A stretch of DNA of 64,000 nt from Sphingobacterium sp. B16(2022) (GTDB lineage Bacteria; Bacteroidota; Bacteroidia; Sphingobacteriales; Sphingobacteriaceae), in assembly GCF_012030425.1 (NCBI RefSeq), contig NZ_JAAUVN010000006.1:1-64000 (forward strand). The letters are read 5' to 3'. Under the pieces are notes generated by a model. That model made no database searches. It saw nothing but the letters and a program-made list of their open reading frames with translations, and was not told the DNA's origin. Shown one piece after another: positions 45,789 to 55,522 of this stretch. The number at the start of each line of letters is the position of its first letter. The stretch's first letter is position 1. A program made the translations under genes and the position numbers.

Positions 45789-48149
45789 ATGATACAGAAC
45801 TATATTAAAATAGCATGGCGCAATCTTTTGAAAAGTAAGGGATATGCAACCATTAACATTATTGGCTTAGCTATTGGTATGGCAGCTGTATTGTTAATAG
45901 GCATCTGGATACAGAATCAATCACAATTTGACAATTTCTATAGCAATAAAGATAATCTATATAGACTCTGGAACAAATATGACGAGGAGGGTGAAATCAA
46001 CTTGCTAAACATCACAGCAGGAACTGCTTCATCTACTTTAAAAGCAGAATATCCAGAGGTGGAGCATGCTGCTCGTATGTATTGGAGCACCGATAGATTA
46101 TTATCCTTTGATAATAAAAAGATAAAATCTAAAGGAAATGAAGTTGATCCAAATTTTATTGAAATGTTCGATTTCAAACTTTTAAAGGGTAATCGCAATG
46201 AAGTATTAAACGGTCCAAACAATATTATCCTAACAGAGCGACTCTCAAAAAAAATATTTGGGGATGCGGATCCTTTGAACAAAACGATTACATTGGATAA
46301 CAAAGAACCTTATCAGGTGACTGGAGTAATAGCAGATTTACCCAGCAATACAGATTTTGATTTTACATATCTGATTCCCTTAATCAATGCAAGTAGTCAA
46401 TCTCCCACTTGGAACATAAATACATTTATGACTTATATCCAGCTAAAGAATGGGACAAATGTAGATGCCTTTAATAAAAAACTAGTCAATATCATTGCAA
46501 AGAAAACGAATAATGAGCAGAAAGGTTCACTCTTTTTATATCCAGTATCCAAAATGCACTTGTATTCTAAATTTGAACAAGGTATCCCAGTTGGAGGCAA
46601 AATCACCCAAGTTAAACTTGTTGCTGGTCTTGGATTTTTGATTTTAGTGATCGCTTGTATTAATTTCATTAATTTAAGCACTGCGCGCAGTCAAAAGCGA
46701 GCAAAAGAAGTCGCGGTACGTAAAGTGGTTGGCGCCCAACGCAGCAGTTTGATTATACAATTTTTAACAGAGTCGGTCCTACTATCTTGTATTGCAGGAA
46801 TACTTGCCATAGGATTAACATCTATATCCCTCCCACTATTTAATAAAGTATTGGACAAACCTTTAGTTTTTTCGATTACAGATCCTATGATCTGGGTCTC
46901 TCTTCTCGGATTTATATTGTTTACAGGAATATTAGCTGGGTTATACCCTGCATTTGTGCTATCGTCTTTTAAACCCGTTAAATCATTGAAAGTATCTGGA
47001 AAGTCTCAAAGATTTGCCTTCAATTTCCGTGAAGTATTAGTTGTTTTCCAATTTGGAGTTGCCTTAATCTTGATTATTGCAACCCTGATCGTCAATAAAC
47101 AGATTGAATATGCAGGAAAACGTGATGTTGGTTACTCACCTTCACAACTGATCGAAATTCCAATGGAAGGTGATATGACAAAAAATTATGAAGTTATCAA
47201 ATCTGAATTGATCAATAAGGATATTGCGCAAGCTGTGACCCGTACCGGATGGTCAATTACCCAAAACAATTCCAATTCAGGGGGTAATTTTTCATGGGAA
47301 GGATCTACCCCTGAACAAGGAAAAAAAATCGTATTCAATATTGGAAAAGCTGAGAGTGATTTTGTTAAAACTCTGGGATTAAAATTGATCGAAGGTCGTG
47401 ATATTGACTTCGAGCGATTGGCTTCTGATAGTATGTCGGTACTCGTAAATGAGGCTGCTATCAAAGAAATGAAATTGAAAAATCCTATTGGCAGCATTTT
47501 GAAATGGGGAAGTAATAACTTTACAATTATAGGAGTTATCAATGATTACATCAGCGGATCTCCATACAGTCCAGTTACTCCACTTCTTATTCATCCTGCC
47601 AAAGAGTGGATGTTAAATATGGTTGTTCGTACTCCTGCATCTGTACCTATAGAACAGAGCTTGAAACAAATGGAGCAGGTACTCAAAAAATTCAATCCGG
47701 CGTACCCTTTTGAATACAAATTTGTTGATCAGCAATTTGCGGCAAAGTTTAAAGAGCAACAACAAACAGCTCAGTTAGCACTCATATTCTCTACATTAGC
47801 CATTTTTATATCTTGCCTTGGATTATTTGGACTGGTATCGTACATCGCGGAATTGAGAACGAAAGAAATTGGTATCCGCAAAGTATTGGGTGCGTCTGTA
47901 ACAGGTATAACAGCGATGCTCTCAAGAGATTTTGTAAAATTGGTTCTTATTGCCATTTTAATTGCCTCACCTATTGCCTGGTGGATCATGAATAAATGGT
48001 TGCAGGATTTTTCTTACCGCATGGAGATTCAATGGTGGGTCTTTGCTTTAGCGGGGATTGCCGCATTAACTATCGCAATTATTACGGTGAGTACACAAGC
48101 CATTAAAGCGGCCAATACAAATCCTGTAAAAACATTACGGGATGAATAA
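45789..48149 (+). CDS. MacB/FtsX-type permease, number 10
   Basis: 786 residues, start MIQNYIKIAWRNLLKSKGYA. First coupling motif KEVAVRKVVGAQRSSLIIQF, second KEIGIRKVLGAS, tail NPVKTLRDE. The first periplasmic domain is short, which accounts for the lower length. The second carries NSGGNFSWEGSTPEQGKK, closely like permease 12 (a WPGSTESDKK form). It opens the third permease unit, containing numbers 10-14, with gaps of 63, 40, 38 and 71 bases. Confidence 0.88.
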   Translation: MIQNYIKIAWRNLLKSKGYATINIIGLAIGMAAVLLIGIWIQNQSQFDNFYSNKDNLYRLWNKYDEEGEINLLNITAGTASSTLKAEYPEVEHAARMYWSTDRLLSFDNKKIKSKGNEVDPNFIEMFDFKLLKGNRNEVLNGPNNIILTERLSKKIFGDADPLNKTITLDNKEPYQVTGVIADLPSNTDFDFTYLIPLINASSQSPTWNINTFMTYIQLKNGTNVDAFNKKLVNIIAKKTNNEQKGSLFLYPVSKMHLYSKFEQGIPVGGKITQVKLVAGLGFLILVIACINFINLSTARSQKRAKEVAVRKVVGAQRSSLIIQFLTESVLLSCIAGILAIGLTSISLPLFNKVLDKPLVFSITDPMIWVSLLGFILFTGILAGLYPAFVLSSFKPVKSLKVSGKSQRFAFNFREVLVVFQFGVALILIIATLIVNKQIEYAGKRDVGYSPSQLIEIPMEGDMTKNYEVIKSELINKDIAQAVTRTGWSITQNNSNSGGNFSWEGSTPEQGKKIVFNIGKAESDFVKTLGLKLIEGRDIDFERLASDSMSVLVNEAAIKEMKLKNPIGSILKWGSNNFTIIGVINDYISGSPYSPVTPLLIHPAKEWMLNMVVRTPASVPIEQSLKQMEQVLKKFNPAYPFEYKFVDQQFAAKFKEQQQTAQLALIFSTLAIFISCLGLFGLVSYIAELRTKEIGIRKVLGASVTGITAMLSRDFVKLVLIAILIASPIAWWIMNKWLQDFSYRMEIQWWVFALAGIAALTIAIITVSTQAIKAANTNPVKTLRDE

Positions 48150-48212
48150 TAACATACACTTACTGTAGGGTTATCTGAATGAATTAATGAAAAAAGCTTT
48201 AAAGCATAAAAA

Positions 48213-50603
48213 ATGATACGAAACTATATTAAAATAGCATGGCGGAATATTCGAAAGAATAAAGGGTTTTCACTGTTGAACATGTCGGGATTAACAATTG
48301 GAATAACCTGCTTTTTGTTATTAGCTACTTACATATACCATGAATCCAGTTATGAACGTTTTTTCTCTCATGCAGATCGCATTGCGTATTTCAGCCTATC
48401 ATACAAGGCTCCAAATAGCCCAGAAATGGTTTCATCCAGTACAACGCCAACAGGTCTACAACAGACTTTACAATCTGATTTTCCCGAAGTTGAGCAGGCC
48501 AGTCGTTTATATCCGTATATACAAGGTGGATTAGTTGATATTGGAAATCAATCTTTAAAGGAAAATAAGCTGATTTATGCTGATAAAAACGTATTTGAAA
48601 TTCTCGATTATGATTTTATTGAGGGAAACAAAAAACATGTATTGGATGAGCCTAATCAAATTGTATTAACAGAAACCTTAGCTAAAAAATATTTTCCAAA
48701 TGAATCGGCTATAAATAAAACATTGATTATTGATAAAGTGAACTGGAAGGTATCTGGGGTAATAGCCGATATGCCAAGTAATACGCAGTTCAGATTTTCT
48801 GCCATTCTCTCTAACCAAGGTCTAGCACGCTATAAAGAAGCTTCATGGAATTCAGCTAACGATATTACTATAGGATTATTAAAAACTGATCAAAGCTTTC
48901 AATCGGTGCAACTTAAACTGGATAATCTGGTTAAGGACAAATTTAGTGAGTCTATTAAACAGGGATATGAATTCGGTTTTAAAGTAGAAAAATTAAGTGA
49001 TATTCATTTGCACTCAAAAACTGCAGGTACAGGAAATATCCTCTATGTTTATATTTTAATGGCTTTGGGTATTGCTCTTATCGTCTTGACCTGCATTAAT
49101 TTCACCAATTTGATTCTTGCAAATGCGATTGAGCGCAAAAAAGAGATCGGTGTAAAGAAGGTACTGGGTGCAGGACGAAAAACAATATTCTTTCAGTTTC
49201 TCTTCGAATGTAGCTTAATGATTTTGATATCCTTAATTGTAAGCTTAGTGGCAACATGGTTACTGTTACCTCTATTCGGTCATTTTATGGGAGTAGAAAT
49301 GCAGATCAACTTTTGGAACAAACCTATCCTCTATATAGCAATATTAGCTTTCTTTATTATCCTGTCACTACTTGCAGGTGGTTGGCCTGCCTACTCGATT
49401 TCGAGTTCAAAACCGATTTCAATATTCAGAAGTAAACTGATCGAAAAACAGACAGGGATATCCTTGAGTAAAGTGCTGATTGTGTTCCAATTTTGTATTT
49501 CCATATTTTTTATCATCTGTACATTATTTGCTGGTCAACAAATGAAATTTATTCAATCTAAAAATACAGGACTGGATCGTTCAGATATATTGGTGCTCGA
49601 TGGCCGAGGATGGCAGGATAAAGAGCGTCAATTGCTAAAGGATAAGCTAATTCAATTAAACAGTGTTAAAGGCGTAACGGCATCTTATGATAGTCCGGTT
49701 AATATTCAGGGGGGCTATACGATTAATGAAGTAGAAGGACAGGCTCCAGACTTCTCTATTGATGTCACTGCTATTCCTATTGAAAAAGACTTTGTATCCG
49801 TGTTCAACATTAAATCTATTGCTGGTTCTTCCCTATCGGATACGGACATTTTAAGAGCAAGCGATACCGTCGCTCCGGAGAATAGTTTTATTATTAATAC
49901 GCTAGCTGCAACTGCTATGGGCTGGACTCCTAAAGATGCAATCGGTAAAAAAATAAATTTAAATGGCCGCAAGGGCACTGTAAAACAAGTGGTTGAAAGC
50001 TTTAATTTTAAATCTTTACATAATGAAATCACTCCTGTTGTGCTCTTTCTTGAATATGGTTATTTCGGAAATATCTTTATTAAGCTGCATGCTGGAGTTC
50101 CTACACAAGACGCATTGAATCAGATCAAAACGATTGTAAAAGAGATCGCTCCGAAAAACAATTATGACTATCATTTTTTAAATGACGACTTTAATCAACT
50201 TTATCTACAGGATCAACAGACAACACGAGCGATGCAACTTTTTTCATTAATTACTATCTCCATAGCGTGTATGGGATTATTTGCACTTTCGACCTATACG
50301 GTGCAACAAAGAATTAAAGAGATTGGAATCCGGAAAATTGTTGGTGCATCTGTTATAAAAATTGTTAGCTTATTAAGTGTAGATTTCCTCAGGTTAGTAG
50401 TTCTTGCGCTCGCTATTAGCATTCCTTTTGGCTGGTTTGCAATGCATAAATGGCTAGACAATTTTGCTTATCATATTGAACTTGACTGGTGGATCTTTAT
50501 ACTTGCCGGTGGCAGTGCTTTACTCATCTCGTTCTTAACAATAAGTTACCAGACTGTCCGTGCTGCTATGGTCAATCCAATTGATTGTTTACGGGATGAA
50601 TAA
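48213..50603 (+). CDS. MacB/FtsX-type permease, number 11
   Basis: 796 residues, start MIRNYIKIAWRNIRKNKGFS. First coupling motif KEIGVKKVLGAGRKTIFFQF (Lys for Arg), second KEIGIRKIVGAS. The segment before the first motif reads NLILANAIERK instead of NLSTARSxKRA, so this half is divergent. The tail NPIDCLRDE contains a cysteine at the end of a cytoplasmic tail. By its place it is cotranscribed with permease 10. Confidence 0.88.
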   Translation: MIRNYIKIAWRNIRKNKGFSLLNMSGLTIGITCFLLLATYIYHESSYERFFSHADRIAYFSLSYKAPNSPEMVSSSTTPTGLQQTLQSDFPEVEQASRLYPYIQGGLVDIGNQSLKENKLIYADKNVFEILDYDFIEGNKKHVLDEPNQIVLTETLAKKYFPNESAINKTLIIDKVNWKVSGVIADMPSNTQFRFSAILSNQGLARYKEASWNSANDITIGLLKTDQSFQSVQLKLDNLVKDKFSESIKQGYEFGFKVEKLSDIHLHSKTAGTGNILYVYILMALGIALIVLTCINFTNLILANAIERKKEIGVKKVLGAGRKTIFFQFLFECSLMILISLIVSLVATWLLLPLFGHFMGVEMQINFWNKPILYIAILAFFIILSLLAGGWPAYSISSSKPISIFRSKLIEKQTGISLSKVLIVFQFCISIFFIICTLFAGQQMKFIQSKNTGLDRSDILVLDGRGWQDKERQLLKDKLIQLNSVKGVTASYDSPVNIQGGYTINEVEGQAPDFSIDVTAIPIEKDFVSVFNIKSIAGSSLSDTDILRASDTVAPENSFIINTLAATAMGWTPKDAIGKKINLNGRKGTVKQVVESFNFKSLHNEITPVVLFLEYGYFGNIFIKLHAGVPTQDALNQIKTIVKEIAPKNNYDYHFLNDDFNQLYLQDQQTTRAMQLFSLITISIACMGLFALSTYTVQQRIKEIGIRKIVGASVIKIVSLLSVDFLRLVVLALAISIPFGWFAMHKWLDNFAYHIELDWWIFILAGGSALLISFLTISYQTVRAAMVNPIDCLRDE

Positions 50604-50643
50604 TTTACTGCATTAAAAAAATTGACTACTTTATACGATAACG

Positions 50644-53028
50644 ATGATAAAGAACTATATCAAAATCGCATGGCGTAATTTATTGAAAAATAAGGCTTTC
50701 TCTAGCATCAACATCATTGGATTGGCTATTGGTATGGCCGGAGCTTTGCTTATTGCGCTATGGTTGCAAAACATGCTGAGTATGGATCGGTTTCACGAGA
50801 AAAGTGATAGGCTCTATGCGATAAGTAACCGAGATGATCATACTGGCAAGAAATGGGCATGGTTAAATACACCCAAAATAATGGGACCAACCTTGAAAAA
50901 TGATTTTCCTGAAATTGAAAGTTTTACAAGACTTGACGATGGAACTGGTAATCAATTTATTGCAACATACAAGGATCAAAAAATAGTATCCCAAATCGGA
51001 TTCGCTGATCCTGGATTTTTCAACATGTTTAGTTTCCCTTTGTTGAAAGGAGATAAAAACAACCTATTGAATGATGCTAACTCGATCGTAATCACACAAA
51101 AATATGCAAAGACTCTCTTTGGAAACGAAGATCCTATAGGAAAGATCATTAAAATTGATTCTGTCAATTTGGTTACTGTAACTGGACTTCTTCTAGATCT
51201 GCCCAATAATAGCAGCATGAATTTTGAAGGTTTAGTTTCTTGGGATTATGCAAAAAAAATAAGATATGTAGATACAAATTGGAGTAATAACTCCACCTAT
51301 ACCTATGTACTATTAAAAGCAGGGACATCGTTGCCAGCATTCAATGAAAAAATAAGATTAGTTAGTCAAAATCATATAAACATTGGCGATAATGAGATCA
51401 AGTCCACAAATGAAATCTTTGCATTTCCATTTAAAGATAGTTATCTCTACGATAAAGGTGACGGTGGAAACTATACTTCCGGTCGCATTCAACTCGTTCG
51501 TTTGTTCGCTTGGATCGGTGCTTTTATCTTGCTCGTCGCCTGTATTAATTTTATGAATCTAAGTACTGCTCGCTCTGAAAGAAGAGCCAAAGAAGTAGGT
51601 GTTCGTAAAGTTGTAGGTGCTGATCGTAAAAGCCTCATGTTACAATTTATCTCTGAAAGTATTTTGATCAGCTTGTTAGCTATGGTACTTGCAATCACAT
51701 TTATGGTGTTGGTACTACCGGCTTTTAATAATTTAGTACAAAAAAATCTAACACTTTCTCTTCTCTCAGTCCAAACCTGGTTATCATTAATAGCATTCAG
51801 TGTAATTACGGGTATACTGGCAGGAAGTTATCCAGCATTTTTTCTTTCATCTTTTAAACCTTTGAAGACATTGAAAGGAAAGTTAAATACTTACAATAAG
51901 GGAATGAGCATCCGTTCGATGTTGGTAATTATTCAGTTTTCACTCGCCATTATCTTAACCATTGCTACTATAATCGTATCAAAGCAAATTCAATTTACGA
52001 AAGACCGGGAACGTGGTTACGATGAAAATGGTTTAGTTTATACCAGTATCTCCGGGAAATTAGATAAAAATTATGTCAGTTTACGGAATGAGTTACTAAA
52101 CAGTAATGCAGTTCTTTCGGTATCAAAAAATATGTCTCCAGTTACTGATCGCTTTAGCAATGGCTGGGGATTTAGCTGGCCAGGAAGTACTGAGAGTGAC
52201 AAGAAATTATTATTCAATCGCTTTAGTTCGGATGCCAATGCTGTACAAAATTTAGGATTTAAACTCGTGAAAGGTCGAGATATTGATGTATACAAATATT
52301 CTACTGATAGCAATGCAGTGTTACTGACAGAAACAGCTGTAAAATCCATGCGCTTAAGTAACCCGGTCGGTCAAGTCATTCAAGCCGACGGCGAAAATTG
52401 GCCAGTGGTTGGTGTAATCAAAGATTTTATCATTGATTCACCCTATGACGAAATAGCGCCAATGATTATTCTTGGTCCTAAATCCTGGTTCACAACGATA
52501 CATTATCGACTGAATCCGAATAACAGTACCGAAACAAACCTAAAAAAGATAGCGGATATCTTCAAGAAATTTAATCCTGACTATCCTTTTGATTATAAAT
52601 TTATTGATAAAAATTTCGAATCTAAATTTAAAGAGACACAATCCATTGGAACAATTTCTATGCTATTTGCAGGATTAACAATCTTTATTTCATGTCTTGG
52701 ACTATTGGCTCTTATCGCCTACATGGCAGAGACACGGATGAAGGAAATTGCTGTTAGGAAGGTATTGGGGGCATCTGTTGGGCAATTAACATCTTTGCTC
52801 TCTTTAGATTTTCTAAAATTGGTCCTTATAGCAATTCTTATCGCATCACCGATAGCATGGTGGACAATGAATGACTGGTTGAAAGATTATAGTTATCGCA
52901 TTGAAATCCAATGGCATTATTTTGCTATTGCAGGTCTTATGGCTATTCTGATCAGTTTGGCAACGATTAGTTACCAAGCGATCAAAGCCGCTCTTTCAAA
53001 TCCTGTCAATAGTCTACGTGATGAATAA
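50644..53028 (+). CDS. MacB/FtsX-type permease, number 12
   Basis: 794 residues. The first 50 bases of the gene are nearly identical to those of permeases 8 and 10, and the protein start is MIKNYIKIAWRNLLKNKAFS. Coupling motifs are KEVGVRKVVGADRKSLMLQF and KEIAVRKVLGAS, tail NPVNSLRDE. By eye its closest relatives are permeases 10 and 1. It lies only 40 bases after permease 11 and 38 before permease 13, the tightest packing in the array. Confidence 0.88.
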   Translation: MIKNYIKIAWRNLLKNKAFSSINIIGLAIGMAGALLIALWLQNMLSMDRFHEKSDRLYAISNRDDHTGKKWAWLNTPKIMGPTLKNDFPEIESFTRLDDGTGNQFIATYKDQKIVSQIGFADPGFFNMFSFPLLKGDKNNLLNDANSIVITQKYAKTLFGNEDPIGKIIKIDSVNLVTVTGLLLDLPNNSSMNFEGLVSWDYAKKIRYVDTNWSNNSTYTYVLLKAGTSLPAFNEKIRLVSQNHINIGDNEIKSTNEIFAFPFKDSYLYDKGDGGNYTSGRIQLVRLFAWIGAFILLVACINFMNLSTARSERRAKEVGVRKVVGADRKSLMLQFISESILISLLAMVLAITFMVLVLPAFNNLVQKNLTLSLLSVQTWLSLIAFSVITGILAGSYPAFFLSSFKPLKTLKGKLNTYNKGMSIRSMLVIIQFSLAIILTIATIIVSKQIQFTKDRERGYDENGLVYTSISGKLDKNYVSLRNELLNSNAVLSVSKNMSPVTDRFSNGWGFSWPGSTESDKKLLFNRFSSDANAVQNLGFKLVKGRDIDVYKYSTDSNAVLLTETAVKSMRLSNPVGQVIQADGENWPVVGVIKDFIIDSPYDEIAPMIILGPKSWFTTIHYRLNPNNSTETNLKKIADIFKKFNPDYPFDYKFIDKNFESKFKETQSIGTISMLFAGLTIFISCLGLLALIAYMAETRMKEIAVRKVLGASVGQLTSLLSLDFLKLVLIAILIASPIAWWTMNDWLKDYSYRIEIQWHYFAIAGLMAILISLATISYQAIKAALSNPVNSLRDE

Positions 53029-53066
53029 CAGCTTAATAGATATTTTAAATAATTTAGAACAAGCTA

Positions 53067-55451
53067 ATGATTCAGTTATTTTTTAAAACAGCATTTAGGC
53101 AGCTCTTAAAGCACCGGTATTATTCAATTCTGACAATTATTGGTTTAGGATTAGCGATTGCATGTGGTTTGTTCATTTATATTTACAATAGCTATCAGCT
53201 TAGCTACGATCAATTTCATCATCAAAAAGATCGGACTTACATGGTTGTTTACGATCTTAAGCTGGAGCAGGTTGAGCATGAAAAAGGAGGATCATTTGCC
53301 ATGTATGAGGCCATTTCGAAAGAAATGCCACAGATCGAGAAAACTGCTTTATATATTGACAAAAAAGATTTCACTATAGGCATCGAAGATAAACAGTTCA
53401 AAACTGATGGAAAAGCAGCTTTTGCTTCTTCAAATTACTTTAATATGCTTGATTTCCCCTGGAAACAGGGAAATCCTAAAGACTTAGATGCGCCTAATAC
53501 TGTCGCGCTTACTGCATCTACTGCTAAGCTTTATTTCGGAGATGAAAATGCAATAGGAAAAACAATCCTAGTTGAGGGTGAGTTTCCTATAAAAGTTATT
53601 GGTATTATCGAGGATAGTCGAAAGAATTCTGACTTTAGATCGGAAGTTTACTTTTCCTTAAAATCGATTCCGACACTTTTTAAGATTGATACCAAGGATG
53701 ATTATTTTCATAATTGGGGTTATACAAATACGAACAACAATATTTTATTGACTTTAAGGAATAATGAAGATAAGGTTCAGGTAGAAAAAACCATCCATGA
53801 GCTTGTCGGAAAATATTATGATAAAAGTGTACTAGAATATTATTCCTATAAACTGCTTCCGTTAACCGATTTTCATTTTGATAAAGACTATGGAAAAGGT
53901 ACCCAAAAATCGCTACTACAGATATTGTCAGTTATTGCCCTTGGCATTAGTATCATGGCAATCGTGAATTACAGCAATATTCTTTTTGCGCAACAAATGA
54001 ACCGTAGTGTTGAAATGGGGGTAAGAAAAATTTTAGGGAGCTCAAAGAAACAACTCTTTTTCCAGTTTTTATTGGAGACTTTAATATTGACCTTTCTGTC
54101 CACTATTTTTGCACTCATTTTATTAAGCATTTTCCTAAACTGGAGTAATGGATATCTTTTTCAAGATGAACCTATAGCAATTCTTTCTTTCAGTTCACTG
54201 ATTAGTATTGTCGGATTGACCTGGATCTGCACGGCTCTTCTGACTAGTGTTTATCCTTTACTTTTCGTCAATAGGACACCTATACAAGATGCTCTAAAAA
54301 AACTGACAATGGGTCCATGGAGTTTCACCAGAAAGTCTTTCATTATTTTGCAAAATGTAATCGCGATGGTACTTCTGATCGCAACCTTAGTGATCATTCT
54401 TCAAGTCCATTATCTTAAAAATACGGATCTGGGATTTGAGCGCGAGCAGGTATTCCTTTTTCCTATGAAAAAAGAAATGTTTGCCAGCAAAGAAAAAATT
54501 AAGCATTTCCTTGCGAAACGGCCTGATATTACCTCATTTAGTTTTTGTGATAATCCGCCAGCAAATGATAAAGTTTGGGGAGGAACTATTCAATTTGATG
54601 ATCGATCAGATTGGGAAAAATGGCCTGCCCGTTATGCTATTGCTGACTCTTCATATATTAAAACATTTAATATCAAACTTGTCGCTGGACATAATTTTAA
54701 TGATAACCCCAAGAATCCGGAGTTTTTGATCAATCAAAAAATGGCTAGGGACCTTGGATATGAGAACCCATATGATATCTTAGGAAAAAGCCTTAACGCG
54801 GGAGGATTAAATGAGGAAAGCATCGGAAAGATTGTTGGTGTTGTAGCTGATTTTAGTACAAACTCTCTAAAGGAAGGTATAGCGCCGACAGTTATCGGTT
54901 ATAATGCGGGGCGTTTAAAAAATATAGCCATCAAGTTTAATGGTACAAATCCACAGCAATTTATACATGAATTTGAACAGCAATGGAGGGATTGGTACCC
55001 TAAGGAAATATTTGAATACAAATTTTATGATGAACAAATCGCTAATTTGTATGCAAAAGAAACACTAACTGAAAAACTGATTTGGATCGCTGCAGTCGTT
55101 TCTGTTATCATAAGCACTATGGGCTTTTTAGGATTGTTATCGATTACTATTCTGAAGCGAACCAAAGAAATTGGTATCCGAAAAGTTCTTGGCTCTTCTA
55201 TAGCAGGAATTATTCAATTATTGACGCAAGATTTCGTTAAATGGATGATCATTTCTGGTATAATAGCTACGCCTATTGCCTTTTATTTGATGAATAGATG
55301 GCTAGAAGATTTTCCTTTCCGAATTGAGCTGACATGTTGGATTTTTGCTTCAGCGTTGCTCTTTGGAGTCATGATTACGTTATTGGTAATCAGCTTTCAA
55401 TCTTTCAAAGCCGCGCGAGCAAATCCGGTAGACAGTTTGCGGGATGAATAA
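53067..55451 (+). CDS. MacB/FtsX-type permease, number 13, with divergent first half
   Basis: 794 residues, start MIQLFFKTAFRQLLKHRYYS, the second copy of the LFFKT type after permease 9. The first coupling motif reads VEMGVRKILGSSKKQLFFQF, lacking the Lys-Glu pair; the second is KEIGIRKVLGSS. Upstream of it the segment NYSNILFAQQMNRS replaces the usual NLSTARS. The tail is NPVDSLRDE. It is preceded and followed closely by permeases 12 and 14 in the same direction. Confidence 0.87.
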   Translation: MIQLFFKTAFRQLLKHRYYSILTIIGLGLAIACGLFIYIYNSYQLSYDQFHHQKDRTYMVVYDLKLEQVEHEKGGSFAMYEAISKEMPQIEKTALYIDKKDFTIGIEDKQFKTDGKAAFASSNYFNMLDFPWKQGNPKDLDAPNTVALTASTAKLYFGDENAIGKTILVEGEFPIKVIGIIEDSRKNSDFRSEVYFSLKSIPTLFKIDTKDDYFHNWGYTNTNNNILLTLRNNEDKVQVEKTIHELVGKYYDKSVLEYYSYKLLPLTDFHFDKDYGKGTQKSLLQILSVIALGISIMAIVNYSNILFAQQMNRSVEMGVRKILGSSKKQLFFQFLLETLILTFLSTIFALILLSIFLNWSNGYLFQDEPIAILSFSSLISIVGLTWICTALLTSVYPLLFVNRTPIQDALKKLTMGPWSFTRKSFIILQNVIAMVLLIATLVIILQVHYLKNTDLGFEREQVFLFPMKKEMFASKEKIKHFLAKRPDITSFSFCDNPPANDKVWGGTIQFDDRSDWEKWPARYAIADSSYIKTFNIKLVAGHNFNDNPKNPEFLINQKMARDLGYENPYDILGKSLNAGGLNEESIGKIVGVVADFSTNSLKEGIAPTVIGYNAGRLKNIAIKFNGTNPQQFIHEFEQQWRDWYPKEIFEYKFYDEQIANLYAKETLTEKLIWIAAVVSVIISTMGFLGLLSITILKRTKEIGIRKVLGSSIAGIIQLLTQDFVKWMIISGIIATPIAFYLMNRWLEDFPFRIELTCWIFASALLFGVMITLLVISFQSFKAARANPVDSLRDE

Positions 55452-55522
55452 TTAACGCGATTAATAAACCCAAAATAAGATAATCAAACCCGAAGCTTAG
55501 CGCTGCGGTAAAAAATATAGCT

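Noticed and set aside
47186..47594. Two overlapping antisense frames inside permease 10
   Set aside because: Shadow frames: low-complexity composition, no conserved motif, and no promoter pointing their way.
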